The notes: generated from the sequence alone by a model not told the origin. Counted from the first letter of the stretch, positions 21,181-31,844 are shown. The stretch: DNA of 64,000 nt from Epiperipatus broadwayi (GCA_028023455.1 JAQFVV010012508.1:3031877-3095876), one strand, 5' to 3'. A program made the numbers and translations.

Positions 21181-22312
21181 ATAAACACCACATGACTACC
21201 TCCTCTTATGCTTGTGTATAACTGTTGTTAAAACAGGCAAAACTCACTATATATATTGCCACACATACCAAGCTAAAGAAATCAATGGATGCCAGAAAGC
21301 TTGTGCATAAAATCCCCATCTAGTGCCTACTCATCCAATATGCCCAGACTAGTTTCTGGATTATGGCCTTCATCAGTGAGAAGCCTTGGATCTGAGAGCA
21401 CTGCATCTAGATCTTAGGATCGAATGCAATCTTCCAGCAACCATCTTTTATCTCCATTTAACTACAAAACTATGAGTCTTAAATTGAAAACACCTTAATG
21501 TTTTCAATCCAAGCCCATTAGCTTATATAGGCATATGGGCCTTAACCCAGTTCACTACCCATACATTTTGGTGTCTTTGGTTCTTTAATAACCATAGCCA
21601 CCCCTATCCTATTAGGCCATAAGCCAGAAACTAGTCTAGGGATATTGGATGAGTAGGCACTAGATGGGGATTTTATGCACAAGCCTTCTGGCATCCATTG
21701 ATTTTTCTAGCTTGGTGTGTGTGGCAATATATATAGTGAGTTCTGCCTGTTTTAACAACAGTTATACACAAGTATAAGAGGAGGTAGTCACGTGATGTTT
21801 ATTGCTTAAAACCAATCCTGCTTAATACGATAGTGGTGGCTATGGTTATTAAAGAGCCAAAGACACAAAAATGTATGGGTACAGAGGTAGTCATGTGATG
21901 TTTATTGGCTTAAAACCAATCCTGCTTAATAGGATAGTGGTGGCTATGGTTATTAAAGAACCAAAGACACCAAAATGTATGGGTACTGAACTGGGTTCAG
22001 GTCCATATGGCTATATAAGCTAATGGGCTTGGATTGAAAACATTAAGGTGTTTTCAATTTAAGACTCATAGTTTTGTAGTTAAATGGAGATAACAGGTGG
22101 TTGCTGGAGGGTTGCATTAGATCCTAAGATATAGATGCAGTGCTCTCAGATCCAAGGCTCCTCACTGATGAAGGCCATAAGCCAGAAACTAGTCTGGGGA
22201 TATTGGATGAGTAGGCACTAGATGGGGATTTTATGCACAAGCCTTCTGGCATCCATTGATTTCTCTAGTTTGGTGTGTGTGGCAATATATATAGTGAGTT
22301 TTGCCTGTTTTT
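21181..22312. repeat. Nested inverted array of PLE-like terminal repeats (FB-A array 1)
   Basis: From left to right there is a minus-strand unit (21181-21624), a partial plus-strand unit (21625-21801), a short duplicated segment, and a full plus-strand unit (21895-22312). The plus unit begins GTCATGTGATGTTTATTGG, has TATGGCTATATAAG (22008-22021, TATA-like), a hammerhead-like core CTGATGAAGGCCATAAGCC then AGAAAC (22164-22189), and ends GAGTTTTGCCTGTTTT. The unit shares CTGAAC..GTTCAG, CCATATGGCTAT.TAAG and the tag region with HT1, so I take both as terminal repeats of related PLEs. Confidence 0.75.
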
Positions 22313-22449
22313 GCTTTAGATTTGCCTATATATTTAGAAAAATAGGTTGAAGATACGAATGACCACTCTTATCTTTATAAAATTGCATTTAGATTTGTAA
22401 TAAATTAAGCACTCAAGGTGCATGTACTAAGATTATAGCCCTATTTAAG

Positions 22450-23165
22450 ACTCAGAAGTTGATGATCAATTTACTTTTAAATCCCTGATTTGGACAGTAC
22501 TTTGCATGCATTGTAAAATTTATATATGATTTTCAGCTTTTATATGTAAAATGGTCATAAGATGTGATATTTGATCATGTGATGATTTCTTCATTTAAAA
22601 TTATTTTCTTCCAGCTTCTTAAGATAATAATTATGCTACATTTCTCAAGTGACATTTGCATATATACTTTGGGAAAGATGAAAAATGATGTTAATAAAAA
22701 CAAGATAATATTCTCTCTTTCACTGAGCAAATTATACTCAAATAATTAGTTAGAACTCTTTTGAAATTCTCTCTTGCCATTTTGATATATGTCTTTGAGA
22801 AAAAAAAGTATGAAAATTTTAAAACATTCTATATTTATAATAATGCGTATTTTGAACTTATATTATAATGTATAATAATTTTTTTGTATAGATATTAATT
22901 AACATATGAAAACTAAGCTGCTAATTTATGAATTATTTTATATGTTAAATTTATGAAAATGTTTTGCTAAATTTATTGTATGCTTACGTACATTTATTCT
23001 TTTTCTTTTTTATGCATAGGAAAAAAAATATATGTAGTAAGACTATCATTTAAATATTTAGATTAAATGAAATATAAATATTTAAATTCACTTTATTCTA
23101 AAATCCCTTATAAAATTCAAGTTATTATTATTTTACTTTGGAGTTTTAGATCTAGTTTCTGAAAT
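22450..23165. other. No recognised feature
   Basis: AT-rich DNA. Open frame 22564-22749 is low-complexity without motifs and is not supported. Confidence 0.4.
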
Positions 23166-23169
23166 CCTA

Positions 23170-23300
23170 ACTCTTCACCTGAAGTGAACCATTAAGCTCG
23201 AAACCAATTGGTCTGGAGATGAGGATAGTACGATAGAGATTTTGAATTCTTTCTCTGTTGGCACTTATTATTAAAGCTTGTTTGGAGCTAGTGGTAAGCT
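23170..23300 (+). repeat. PLE-type tag fragment
   Basis: CACCTGAAGTGAACC, TTAAGCTCGAAACC, GGTCTGGAGATGAGGATA mirrors the HT1 tag (CACTGATGAATCC, AGAAACTGGTCTGGAG, TTGAGGATATT). It lies directly upstream of a second, differently built tag on the opposite strand. Confidence 0.45.
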
Positions 23301-23309
23301 CCATCTAGT

Positions 23310-23520
23310 GAACATATATATATATAAAAGACATATTTTGCGGGTTCATCCATGTTAAAATAATTTAAATATTGATATACTGACGTTTCGACTTGGTAAC
23401 ACAAGTCATCCACTGAGTGATAAAAAGTATATATTATGATCCATTCCATTAATCTTTGGTTACTTAGGGATTTTATGAATACAGATTTAATAAACATTAT
23501 ATTAATTCTGTTTCTCTAGA
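23310..23520 (-). repeat. PLE-type 3' tag with hammerhead-like fold
   Basis: On the minus strand (23415-23378) CAGTGGATGACTTG, TGTTACC, CAAGTCGAAACGTCAGTA contains a 6-bp perfect stem II (GACTTG/CAAGTC), then GAAAC and a GTCA tetraloop closed by AC/GT, followed by A, the hammerhead cleavage geometry. The CTGATGA box is eroded to TGGATGA. The overlapping 69-codon frame is a shadow of this repeat. Confidence 0.55.
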
Positions 23521-23523
23521 TAT

Positions 23524-23865
23524 ATAATTCATTATCATCATCACTTTTAACCAATATTGATTCATTGCAGGATGATGGTCGCTCTAAGTTCAATCCATCT
23601 CTGATTTCTAGCCTCTCTTCTTCACATCACCCCAGCACACTTCCTTATTTCATCCATCCATTTCATAGTGGTCTCTTCCCAGTTCTTTTAAATCTTTTGG
23701 AATCTAGTTTATATATTCAATTGACCTGATATTATCATCTCTTCTAACAATTTATCCAGACCAACTCTACTTCAGTCTCTCAATTCTTTCTATGATGTCA
23801 ATAACACCTATTTGTTCTCTCATCTGTGTATTTTGTTTTGATCTCTTCTTGCTACTTCTATTACA
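23524..23865 (-). mobile_element. RTE-like LINE 3' end with (TGATGA) tail
   Basis: Minus-strand reading gives MREQIGVIDIIERIERLK then SWSG.IVRRDDN and KEVCWGDVKKRG, with stops. This is the C-terminal tail of RTE-like LINE ORF2 ('LKW.WAGH.ARR.DNRW...GRP..RW.D.I'). It ends in GATGATGATAATG, the short tandem tail typical of such LINEs. A better preserved relative is at 53050-53325. The fragment is a 5'-truncated, dead insertion. Confidence 0.75.
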
Positions 23866-23899
23866 CATTTTTCATTACTTAAACACACATATACACACA

Positions 23900-23920
23900 T
23901 ATATATATATATATATAAAT
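23900..23920. repeat. (AT)n microsatellite
   Basis: Short TA run preceding the 24-kb inverted repeat. Confidence 0.8.
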
Positions 23921-23956
23921 GTAATAATGCTTAAGGCTATATGGGCTTGTCAGTAA

Positions 23957-24276
23957 TCATTAAAAACCAGTCATCACTTAGACAATCCCAGCATCAATAA
24001 CAATCAACAATTTCAAACTGTTGTCAAGGCAACCTTTTAACAATAAAGGTGGAATCCCACCTTTATTAATGGTCTACCATACTTATATTAGACCCTAAAT
24101 ATTGAAACTTTACCACAGAGATTGAAATTATTGAAACAAAGAAGTTTAAATAAACTTCTTTAAACAGGTCGGATTCCATATTTATTGTTAAAAGGAGGTT
24201 GCCTTGACAACAGTTTGAAATTATTGGTTGTTATAGATATTGGGATTAGTCTAAGTTTTGACTGGTTTTTAATGAT
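23957..24276. repeat. ~105-bp terminal inverted repeat element with X-box-like motif
   Basis: ATCATTAAAAACCAGTCA to TTGTCAAGGCAACCTTTTAA (23957-24045) is reverse-complemented at 24187-24276. Both arms carry a palindromic GTTGTCAAGGCAAC/GTTGCCTTGACAAC (24020-24033, 24198-24211), close to the RFX X-box consensus. A single arm recurs at 58565-58645. The internal sequence is non-coding, so this is a MITE-like or foldback element. Confidence 0.7.
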
Positions 24277-24617
24277 ATATATATACACACATTTTTGTAC
24301 ATGAATATCTTTAGTTTTATTATAGATAAAGATGTGGTGGGTTATCTAGAACCTGTAAGAATTTAAATCCTTATTTTATGGTATTGTAATTATTATTATA
24401 GTTATTTAAAGTTGAGCACTAGGGAAATGCTAAATATACTTCCAATCATAATTATTTACTAAAATTAATTTAATATTGAAAGCGATCTTAGAATTTTTTA
24501 AAAAACTTATATGAATATTTTTAATATTATAATTTTTATGATAAGTAGAGACGTAGAAATGTGTTTAAAATATTAAGAGATGAGAAAACAATGTTTGTTT
24601 TAAAAAGTAGCACCAAT

Positions 24618-24693
24618 GATATGGGTCAAAGTTGATGATATGAGCCAAAGTTGATGATATGGGCCAAAGTTGATGATATGGGTCAAAGTTGAT
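24618..24693 (+). repeat. 19-bp minisatellite, four copies
   Basis: GATATGGGTCAAAGTTGAT is repeated four times without spacers, with only G/A and T/C differences between copies (starts 24618, 24637, 24656, 24675). Confidence 0.95.
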
Positions 24694-25365
24694 TTACCTT
24701 ATAAATTTGTTGACTATATAGTTTAATCATTTCACTTGGAATTATTTTGAAACCCTTTACTGGCCATTTGCAATTAACTTTTCCTTCTTCATTATATTTT
24801 CCCAATTTTTAACTCATTTCTTAGAAATATAAGTTTACAAGTAAAAAACATTTTTAAAAAATAATATTTCAACTTTATAAATAAATAAATAAATTAATGA
24901 ACTGAAATACATAATTAGAACAATGGCTTCTATTCTTTCACAATTACCGATAAAAATATTTAAAAATAAAACCAAATTTGTTTCAACTCCATTTGCAATA
25001 AAATGCTATTTAAAAGTTTAAATTTCTAAATATATTGATTAAAAAATGATAAAAAATAAATCCTAAGGTTATTATGGAGGTTTTTTCCCATTAATAGTAA
25101 TTTACTGCTTTATGTCATAATACATCTCTTGACATGTATTCAAAATAAACAAAACTTTTCAAATTCAATATTAATCTAAGTACTTTATTTTTATCAAAAA
25201 ATAACTATTTCACAAATATTTTGCAAAAATAATAATAAATATGTCAATAAATTTCAGCAAATATATCACTTTTTTTTTTTAACATTATACAAATGATGAA
25301 AGTTCTCAAAAGCTCTTAAGTGCTCTTAGAATCTGAGCACAAAATAACTAATAAACAGATTTACA
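24694..25365. other. No recognised feature
   Basis: Very AT-rich non-coding DNA upstream of a LINE fragment. Confidence 0.4.
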
Positions 25366-25369
25366 ACTC

Positions 25370-26030
25370 ATTTGTAATGTGATGTGATGTTCTGTGATGT
25401 ACTGTAGCTTTTCCTTAAATGGAGTCAAGAATCTCTCATCAATTATGCCCAGAGAAACCTGTTAGCCACTTTATTTTCCATTCTCCAGTCTAAGTTTTCT
25501 CATATTCTGCTCCATCCCATTTCAACAACATAATCTTTGTCAACTATATGGCCTTTATATCTAAATCCCCCTTATCTTTTCCCAAACCCGGCATAAAAAC
25601 CAATAATCCACTTTCTGTATAATCACTTTTTTCATATTTATTCTTCCATAATTTCATTATATGTGCCCTTTCTGTTTTCAAACATTTACATTCAATTAAC
25701 AGATGCCTAATATTTTCTATTCCTTCCTTACATAATTTACAGAATAAATCATCCATATTTTTCCACTTACATGTATATTCTCTTGTTGCTAAAGATCCCA
25801 TTCGAGCCTTAAACAATAAACTACTTTCCTTACTATTATCATATATTAACTCACACCTAATATTCTGTTTATTTCTATATATATTTAAACTCTTTTTACT
25901 CTCCATACTAGTTCTCCATCTCTCTAACTCCCTATTCTTTATTAATAAATCTATTCTTTTATCCCATTCCTTACCACTATAACACTCAACAATCCTCCTA
26001 ACACAATCATCCCATCTTTTGTACAAATAT
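25370..26030 (-). mobile_element. LINE 3' end, 5' truncated
   Basis: The segment comprises an intact 160-codon C-terminal coding piece (26026-25544) and a ~170-bp 3' UTR that recurs at 33505-33600 and, inverted, at 56640-56830: CTCTCAxCAxxTATGCxCAGAGAA with CTCCATT or AGGAGTC motifs. It ends in TGTGATGTGATG-rich sequence. Insertion is on the minus strand. Confidence 0.65.
25544..26026 (-). pseudogene. LINE ORF2 C-terminal domain (open but truncated)
   Basis: The 160-aa open frame reads WDDCVRRIVECYSGKEWDKR early and WRTSMESKKSLNIY in the middle. Near residue 96 comes a zinc-finger-like CKLCKEGIENIRHLLIEC (C-x2-C-x8-H-x4-C), the cysteine/histidine motif at the C-terminus of many LINE ORF2 proteins. 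The N-terminal endonuclease and reverse transcriptase are missing, so it is a 5'-truncated retroposed copy and not a host gene. A diverged, broken copy with the same phrases (WRTSMESKKSL, KLCKEGMENIRHLLI) is at 55740-56640. Being still open suggests fairly recent insertion. Confidence 0.7.
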
Positions 26031-26039
26031 TAGATTCTC

Positions 26040-28080
26040 TGCACAATCGTGACATCTTCAAATTTTTTTTTTAATTAATAAATCAATATAATTTTAGTTC
26101 TAATTTTACCAGAAAATGAAATCAAACGGGTAAATAAACACTACAGATAGTGAATTATATCAAGAGATCAAAGTGTTTCCATACTGCAGTAAAGAAATGC
26201 TATTAGGAAGATAATCATTAAAAGGTTAAAATGATAATTATTGTGAAAGTTCAAGTGAGTGTGCTATTTGGGTATAGTTGATCTTTAGGGTGAAGATAGA
26301 TCTTCTAATTTTATTATTTCCATACTTAATACCAAAAAAAAATAAATTTAAGAGTGGATAAATAAGGGTTTATAATTTTGCTCTGAAGAGAAAAAAAACA
26401 TGAAACATTTTTTTACAAAAATTATCCTTTTGAATTGTTAATGATGGAAGAAGATATGTGTATTAATTGGATCCACTACTTGGACCATTTTAGGGAGTAG
26501 GAAAAAAAATTTAAGTTTTGATTGAAAATAGAAACTGATAACAATTTAGCCCAATATAACAGAAGTAATAGAAGATTCATAAAGAATGATTTTTTAAATT
26601 TTGTTTTAGTTCTATGCAATTTGTCTAATATTTGCTTTTCTGATGTTATTACATTAATGAAAGAAATAGAATTCTGTCAGTTTAGAGATACAAATGTTAC
26701 TATTTTAAAAATAAATATAGCATTTAGATAATACTGCTTCTGGAGTAGCAGACTTCAGAAGCTGTCTAACAATATTATTTAGTAAGCAGATTGATTGGTC
26801 TTTCATGTGCAATGCAATTACATCATTGAATATAAGATGATGAAAAGAAAAGAAAAGTTATGATACAATGAAGCTCAAGAGAATGTAAAAGTAAATATGG
26901 AGGGATGTTTTTTGATGCAAAAAGAGATGAAAACACTAGAGAATCGATTGTATGCACTCTAAAAATTTATTAATAAAATACAATTACTTAGATGTAAAAC
27001 CATGAATTGGATAAAAATTATTGTCACTATAATTAATTAATTTAGTCATTAAGGCCAATTTAATGTACAAACAAAAAGTAATACTATTAATAATAACATA
27101 GGAATGATAGGAAATTATAAAGCTCCTATGCTAACTGTGGAATTTTGAAAGTTGGGAAGAAAATTTATTATGAATTAATATTTCAATCTAGTAGCTGTGT
27201 TGTTAATAACAGAAAATTTAGAGTATCTAAACATATTCAGATATTACTGAAAGTCAATTGTGGAATCACAAAACATTTTATTGTTGTCAGGTATGTGATG
27301 TGAGGAAAAATGGGTCAATTCGGTTGTGAAAAATTAATTTTTTTGCATAATTAATTAATTCCATTTACATACATATTTATTTTATACTTTAGAATTAAAG
27401 ACTGATTTATTAATGAGGGTGGTTTATGGATAACCACAATCATATCATTAATAAGAAAGAAAACAGTATTCACCTTTCAACTAAATGGAATGAGTAAAGT
27501 ATAATTTAATTACCACAATTATTCCTCAATAAATAAGACAGTATACTTAGACAATCAGTGAGAAGTATAATTCTGGTGTACCGTACCAAAAGTGTGGATT
27601 AGCTATATCTAAGAAAAAAAAGACTGGTTCGTATGAAGAAAAAAGCGCTATCAATGTGCCAAAACAAATCATTTAAAAATTAGATTTTTTACCAATATAA
27701 AAGACTTCCATCTTATGATAAAGGTAATGATAGGAATAGTATCTTTAGGGGTAATATACTTTCACCCATCAGTAATAAAGGTAACATCATATTACAATTG
27801 GTTTTTATATTCTTTAAACCAGCATTTCAACATGTATGGGTTCAGTTCCAGATTAAGTTAAGATCTTTATCATTTGCTAAGAATGGGTAGATTATTTACC
27901 AACCATTATTATGAGAATATGTGACTTGGGTACAATATGACTACCTGAAAAAAAGTATTCTAAAACTTGTACATAACTTATAAAAAATTCAGGATCCAAC
28001 CAGCTTGGGTTCAAATCTCAGTTTGCAGCATGGAAAGTAGATTCACCAGTTATTGTTTTTGGTTCAAAAATTAGAAATGC
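26040..28080. other. ~2 kb without a supported gene
   Basis: AT-rich. A 69-codon frame at 26522-26731 (NRSNRRFIKNDFLNFVL..) and shorter open pieces around 27105-27300 and 27570-27850 have somewhat protein-like composition but no motif I can name. They may be residues of an old, frameshifted element. No repeat relationship to the rest of the window was noticed. Confidence 0.35.
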
Positions 28081-28149
28081 TAATTTAATTAAAAATTTTT
28101 TTTTTTAAAAAGCAATTAGTTGTTTCAATACACTGTACAGACTTACACA

Positions 28150-28325
28150 CACCTGCACATATAATGTAATATATAAGGGACTCGAACTCAGAATTTCGCA
28201 CGAACCTCAACCTCCATGCTATCTCATATTGCTGATCCACCTGACCACACACAGATGGGTCAGCAATATGAGCTGGCATGGAGAGTTGAGGGTCGTGTGA
28301 AAGTCTGAGTTCGAATCCCTTATAA
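28150..28325. repeat. FB-B terminal palindrome
   Basis: GGGACTCGAACTCAGA.. CTCATATTGCTGATCCACCT (28178-28241) is followed by its reverse complement GGGTCAGCAATATGAG.. TCTGAGTTCGAATCCC (28257-28320). The sequence equals the outer end of the FB-B copy that follows. AGTTCGAATCCC resembles a tRNA B box, so a pol III ancestry is possible. Reading frames here are shadows of the repeat. Confidence 0.75.
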
Positions 28326-28394
28326 ATCAGTTGTTTTAATATTTTTATGATAATACAACTGTCATTATAATAAAAATTCAAGCATCCGTATTTG

Positions 28395-28652
28395 TTTTAA
28401 GCCTGTCCATTAAAGTATATAGATTGGCTATCTTAATATAAAGCTGAATACCGATTATATATATGTGTGAGGATAGTAATCTAGACCAACTGATGATTGC
28501 TGGTTTAGCATGAAATACATATATTGGTGATTATTTATCTTCTCAACATGTGTGTGATCAGGTGGGTCAGCAATATGAGATGGCACTGAAAGTGGTGGGT
28601 CGTGTGAAAGTCTGAGTTCGAACCCCGCATATATTACATATATAAATGCAGG
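28395..28652 (+). repeat. FB-B family single copy
   Basis: GCCTGTCCATTAAAGTAT, CTAGACCAACTGATGATTGC, ATTGGTGATTATTTATCTTC, GATCAGGTGGGTCAGCA, GTGGTGGGTCGTGTGAAAGT and GAGTTCGAACCCCGC. The last 75 bases hold an A-box-like TGATCAGGTGGG and B-box-like AGTTCGAACCC at tRNA-like spacing, suggesting a tRNA-derived end. Confidence 0.75.
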
Positions 28653-28654
28653 TT

Positions 28655-29440
28655 TAAGCCTGTACAATGTATTCACAATATGTTTTATAAGTACAGTGTA
28701 TATATATTACGAAATATAAAATATCTTCAACAATAACAAAAGCGAAAAGAGTTGGCAATCGTTTTTCAAAATTAATCTTTTTTAATAGCTTTGATGTATT
28801 TTGCGAAAGTCTAGCGTAAAATTTTAAAATCTTAATAAAGATAATGCATTAAAAAAATTAATTACATCGTTTATAGAAGCTTATAATACGCACAATTTTT
28901 CCAAGAAAAATTTATATTAAACAAACTTATAAATATAATTAAATAGAAAAAAATTAATCCAAGTATTCTTTTAAATAAATGATGTGTTAATCTTGTTTAA
29001 ATACAATTTTTCTCAGTGATCTCATTATTTCTTCATCTTTAAAAGAATTTCCATCATAGTCAATCAATGTTTATTCACATGTTAAATATTTCTTCTAAGT
29101 TCTACCAAAGTGGATTTGTTTGACAGATAAAGACCTTCCATTAGCAAAGAGAAAGAAAGAAAATCAAATTTTCTAAGAAAACAGACTTATACACTTAAAA
29201 ACTAAATGGCTTTGAAGGGTGAAATTCTAATGATTGGTTAACATAGGCTCTTAAAAAATAATCATCGCTAAATATTGAACTATATTTTAAAAGATCAAGT
29301 ATTTATTATAAAAATTTATTACAGTAATTAAAATATTTATTCTTAATAGAAGACATATTTATTGGAATAATATTTTAGAATGTTATATATGTATGAAACA
29401 AGACTGAATAAATAGCCATAAACAGGATGAAAATACCGGA
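28655..29440. other. No recognised feature
   Basis: AT-rich spacer before the tRNA-Gly-like sequence. Confidence 0.4.
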
Positions 29441-29449
29441 AGTTGTCAA

Positions 29450-29529
29450 GCGTTGGTGGCCTAGTGGTTAGCATAGCTGCATTCCAAGCAGCTGGCCCGG
29501 GAAACCGCGTTCGCTTCCCGGTCAACGCA
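29450..29529 (+). tRNA. tRNA-Gly(UCC)-like gene or SINE head with T-loop insertion
   Basis: The acceptor stem GCGTTGG pairs with TCAACGC (one G-U). The A box TGGCCTAGTGG is canonical. The anticodon arm GCTGC-ATTCCAA-GCAGC gives anticodon UCC (Gly). The T arm CCGGG..CCCGG is intact, but its loop holds eight extra bases (29502-29509, AAACCGCG) before TTCGCTT, making 80 nt instead of ~72. No CCA is encoded, as expected in eukaryotes. The 3' flank TTCGACACATGGAAAAATAA resembles that of a second, eroded copy at 61205-61245. I think it more likely heads a tRNA-Gly-derived SINE or is a pseudogene than a working tRNA gene. Confidence 0.6.
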
Positions 29530-30080
29530 TTCGACACATGGAAAAATAAAATACAGGGAGTTAAAGTGTTCCTGATGTTATGTCTTAAATACAGTTATAT
29601 TTGTGAGTAAGCATACATACTTATAAAACACTTTTTATATTTTATGTTTATAAAAAATAAAAGAAAATGGCAAAAAATAACTTCAACACCTTGTGAATAT
29701 TATATACCTTCTTCCATCAATGGCTTCATCATACTACACTCATCTGACTAATCCAATGATGCTTATCTTCCACCGAATAAGTTGGATATCCATTTACCAA
29801 TCAAAACTGCATGATGCAATCAATCATAGTATATGTACCTGGCACATTTCTAACTTGGATTTAAATACATTAAAGATTTTTTTGTTATCCCCCTTGTCAT
29901 TTTCAAATTATTAATGTTTGTTATTTTGATTTCTAGAGATATTTGATTTTTTTTCATTGTGCATACTTATACAAAATTTGCATGTTTATTTGATTTGAGG
30001 CAGTAATTTGATCTTTTGGTCACATGATTTTAGCTTTTTTTTTTGCCAGCCCAATCATTTTCTAATTATTAATATACTTG
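29530..30080. other. Possible SINE body, then no recognised feature
   Basis: The A-rich tail ATGGAAAAATAAAATACA directly follows the tRNA-like head; beyond about 29600 I see only AT-rich DNA. Frame 29693-29914 is not supported. Confidence 0.35.
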
Positions 30081-30082
30081 TT

Positions 30083-30200
30083 ATTAAGACAATAAACATC
30101 ACATGATAACCATTTCTTATGCTTGCTCTTAACTGTTATTAAAACTTAACGGTTATTAAAACTGGCTTGCACTGAGTGGCAATACGTATAGAGAGATACT
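30083..30200 (-). repeat. FB-A terminal fragment
   Basis: AATAAACATCACATGATAAC, TTATGCTTGCTCTTAACTGT, then TGGCTTGCACTGAGTGGCAA matches the outer end of FB-A units at 21181 and 31350-31400. A small internal duplication (AACTGTTATTAAAACT / AACGGTTATTAAAACT) is present. Confidence 0.65.
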
Positions 30201-30457
30201 TGTTATTTTGATTGAATGGATTATACACAAGTATCCAAAATAATGACGAATGTTATCATTTAATAATATTATTATTATTTAGATCTGGGATTTCAATAAC
30301 CATTTGACAAATTATCAAACTAACTATTAGATTTTACTTTTATGATTAGGTTTTTAATATAAATTTTATCTTGATAATTTTTATTAAACTTTACATGCAT
30401 ATAATCGAGCTTAGACCTAAAGATTTTATATATATATATATTTTTTCCATATGTCAT

Positions 30458-30545
30458 AGCACCGGCCGGGACGCGAACCCACAACCGTCTGCAACTAACT
30501 ACTTGCTTGCAAGGCGGCCGCGATGACCTCTCGGCTAACAGCGCT
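30458..30545 (-). tRNA. Class II-like tRNA-related sequence (SINE or pseudogene)
   Basis: On the minus strand the 88-nt sequence starts AGCGCTG, pairing with CGGTGCT at the other end (with G-U pairs). It has an A-box-like TTAGCCGAGAGGTC, a CTTGCAA loop that would give anticodon UGC, a long variable region and a B-box-like GGGTTCGCGTCCC. It is markedly GC-rich against its surroundings. Stem pairings in the anticodon arm are poor, so a working tRNA is unlikely. A tRNA-derived SINE head is the better reading. Confidence 0.45.
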
Positions 30546-30889
30546 TGACAGATTTTATATTTTACCAATCTAAATTGACATATTCCAAAATGTCTTAATC
30601 AAGAATTGAAAAATTCACTAGTTAAAGGCTTAGCATTCATATAATATATGACTCAAAATGTCACAGATACATACCCTAAAGCAAACATGCATTGATATAA
30701 ATCTTTAACATTTAACTATTGTAATCTGGCTAGCTAGCTGATGCATCTTCCCCATATTCTGAGTATAGGACATTGTGCTTTCAATGTATGAATGTTAGAT
30801 TATCTTCATCATTACTAATGCCATGACAGATAAATACAACTTTATCTGTTATCTCCTTATCACACGTATATTCAGGTACATATAAATAG

Positions 30890-31840
30890 TGCAGGTGTTA
30901 ATTAAGACAGGCAAAACTCTCTGTATGTATTGCCACTCAGTGCAAGCCAGAGTAATCAATGGATGCCAGAAGGCTTGTCATAAAATCCCCATCTAGTACC
31001 TCCTCATCCAATATCCCCAGACTAGTTTCTGGCTTGTGGCCTTCATCAGTGAGGAGCCTTGGATATGAGAGCACTGCACTTGATATTAGGATCTAATGTA
31101 ACCCTCCAGCAGTCACCTTTTATCTCTACTTAACTACAAAATTTATAAGTCTTAAATTGAAAACACCATAATATTTTCAATCCAAGCTCATTAGCTTATA
31201 TAGTAATATAGGTCTGAACTCAGAATATTAGATGAGTAGGCACTAGATGGGGATTTTATGCACAAGCCTTCTGGCATCTATTGTTTACTCTGGCTTGCAC
31301 TGAATGGCAATATGTATAGAGAGTTTTGCCTGCTTTAATAACAGTTATAAGCAAGCATAAGAAATGATGATCATGTGATGTTTATTGGCTTTAAACCAAT
31401 CCTTCCTAATAGGATAGTGGTGGCTATGGTTATTAAAGAACAAAACACACCAAAATGTATAGGTCCTGAACTGAGTTCTGACATATCTGACTATATAAGT
31501 TAATGAGCTTGGATTGAAAGTATTATGGTGTTTTTAATTTAAGACTCATAGTTTTGTAGTTAAGTAGAGATAAAAGGTGGCTGCTGGAGGGATGCATTAA
31601 ATCCTAAGATCTAAGCGCAGTGCTTTCAGATCCAAGGCTCCTCACTGATAAAGGCCATAAGCCAGAAACTAGTTTGGGGATATTGGATAAGTAGGCACTA
31701 GATGGGGATTTTATGCACAAGCCTTCTGGCATCCATTGATTACTCTGGCTTGCACTGACTGGCAATACATATAGAGAGTTTTGCCTGTTTTAATAACAGT
31801 TATAAGCAAGCATAAGAAATGGTGATCATGTGGTGTTAAG
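30890..31840. repeat. Nested inverted array of PLE-like terminal repeats (FB-A array 2)
   Basis: Minus-oriented unit 30890-31220 is joined to plus-oriented units 31220-31400 and 31375-31840. Landmarks: GCAAAACTCTCTGTATGTAT, AATCAATGGATGCCAGAAGG, CATCTAGTACCTCCTCATCC; plus unit CATGTGATGTTTATTGGC at 31373, TGACTATATAAGTTAATGAG (TATA-like) at 31489-31508, CTCACTGATAAAGGCC.. AGAAACTAG at 31641-31671. Here the hammerhead-like box has drifted to CTGATAA. Same family as arrays at 21.2 and 54.5 kb. Confidence 0.75.
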
Positions 31841-31844
31841 TAAG

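Noticed and set aside
24618-24693. Nuclear-receptor response element cluster (GGTCAAAG x4)
   Set aside because: The half-site-like phrase is just the 19-bp minisatellite unit; no independent evidence of regulation.
25544-26026. Host gene of 160 codons
   Set aside because: The zinc-finger-like tail and homology to the broken copy at 55.7-56.6 kb show it is a LINE ORF2 C-terminus.
28085-28676. Two minus-strand frames sharing GFELRLSHDP
   Set aside because: Both translate the FB-B repeat end; the shared peptide reflects repeat identity and not a protein family.
30320-30568. 82-codon frame containing RSSRPPCKQVV..WVRVPAGA
   Set aside because: It is a translation of the tRNA-like sequence at 30458-30545.
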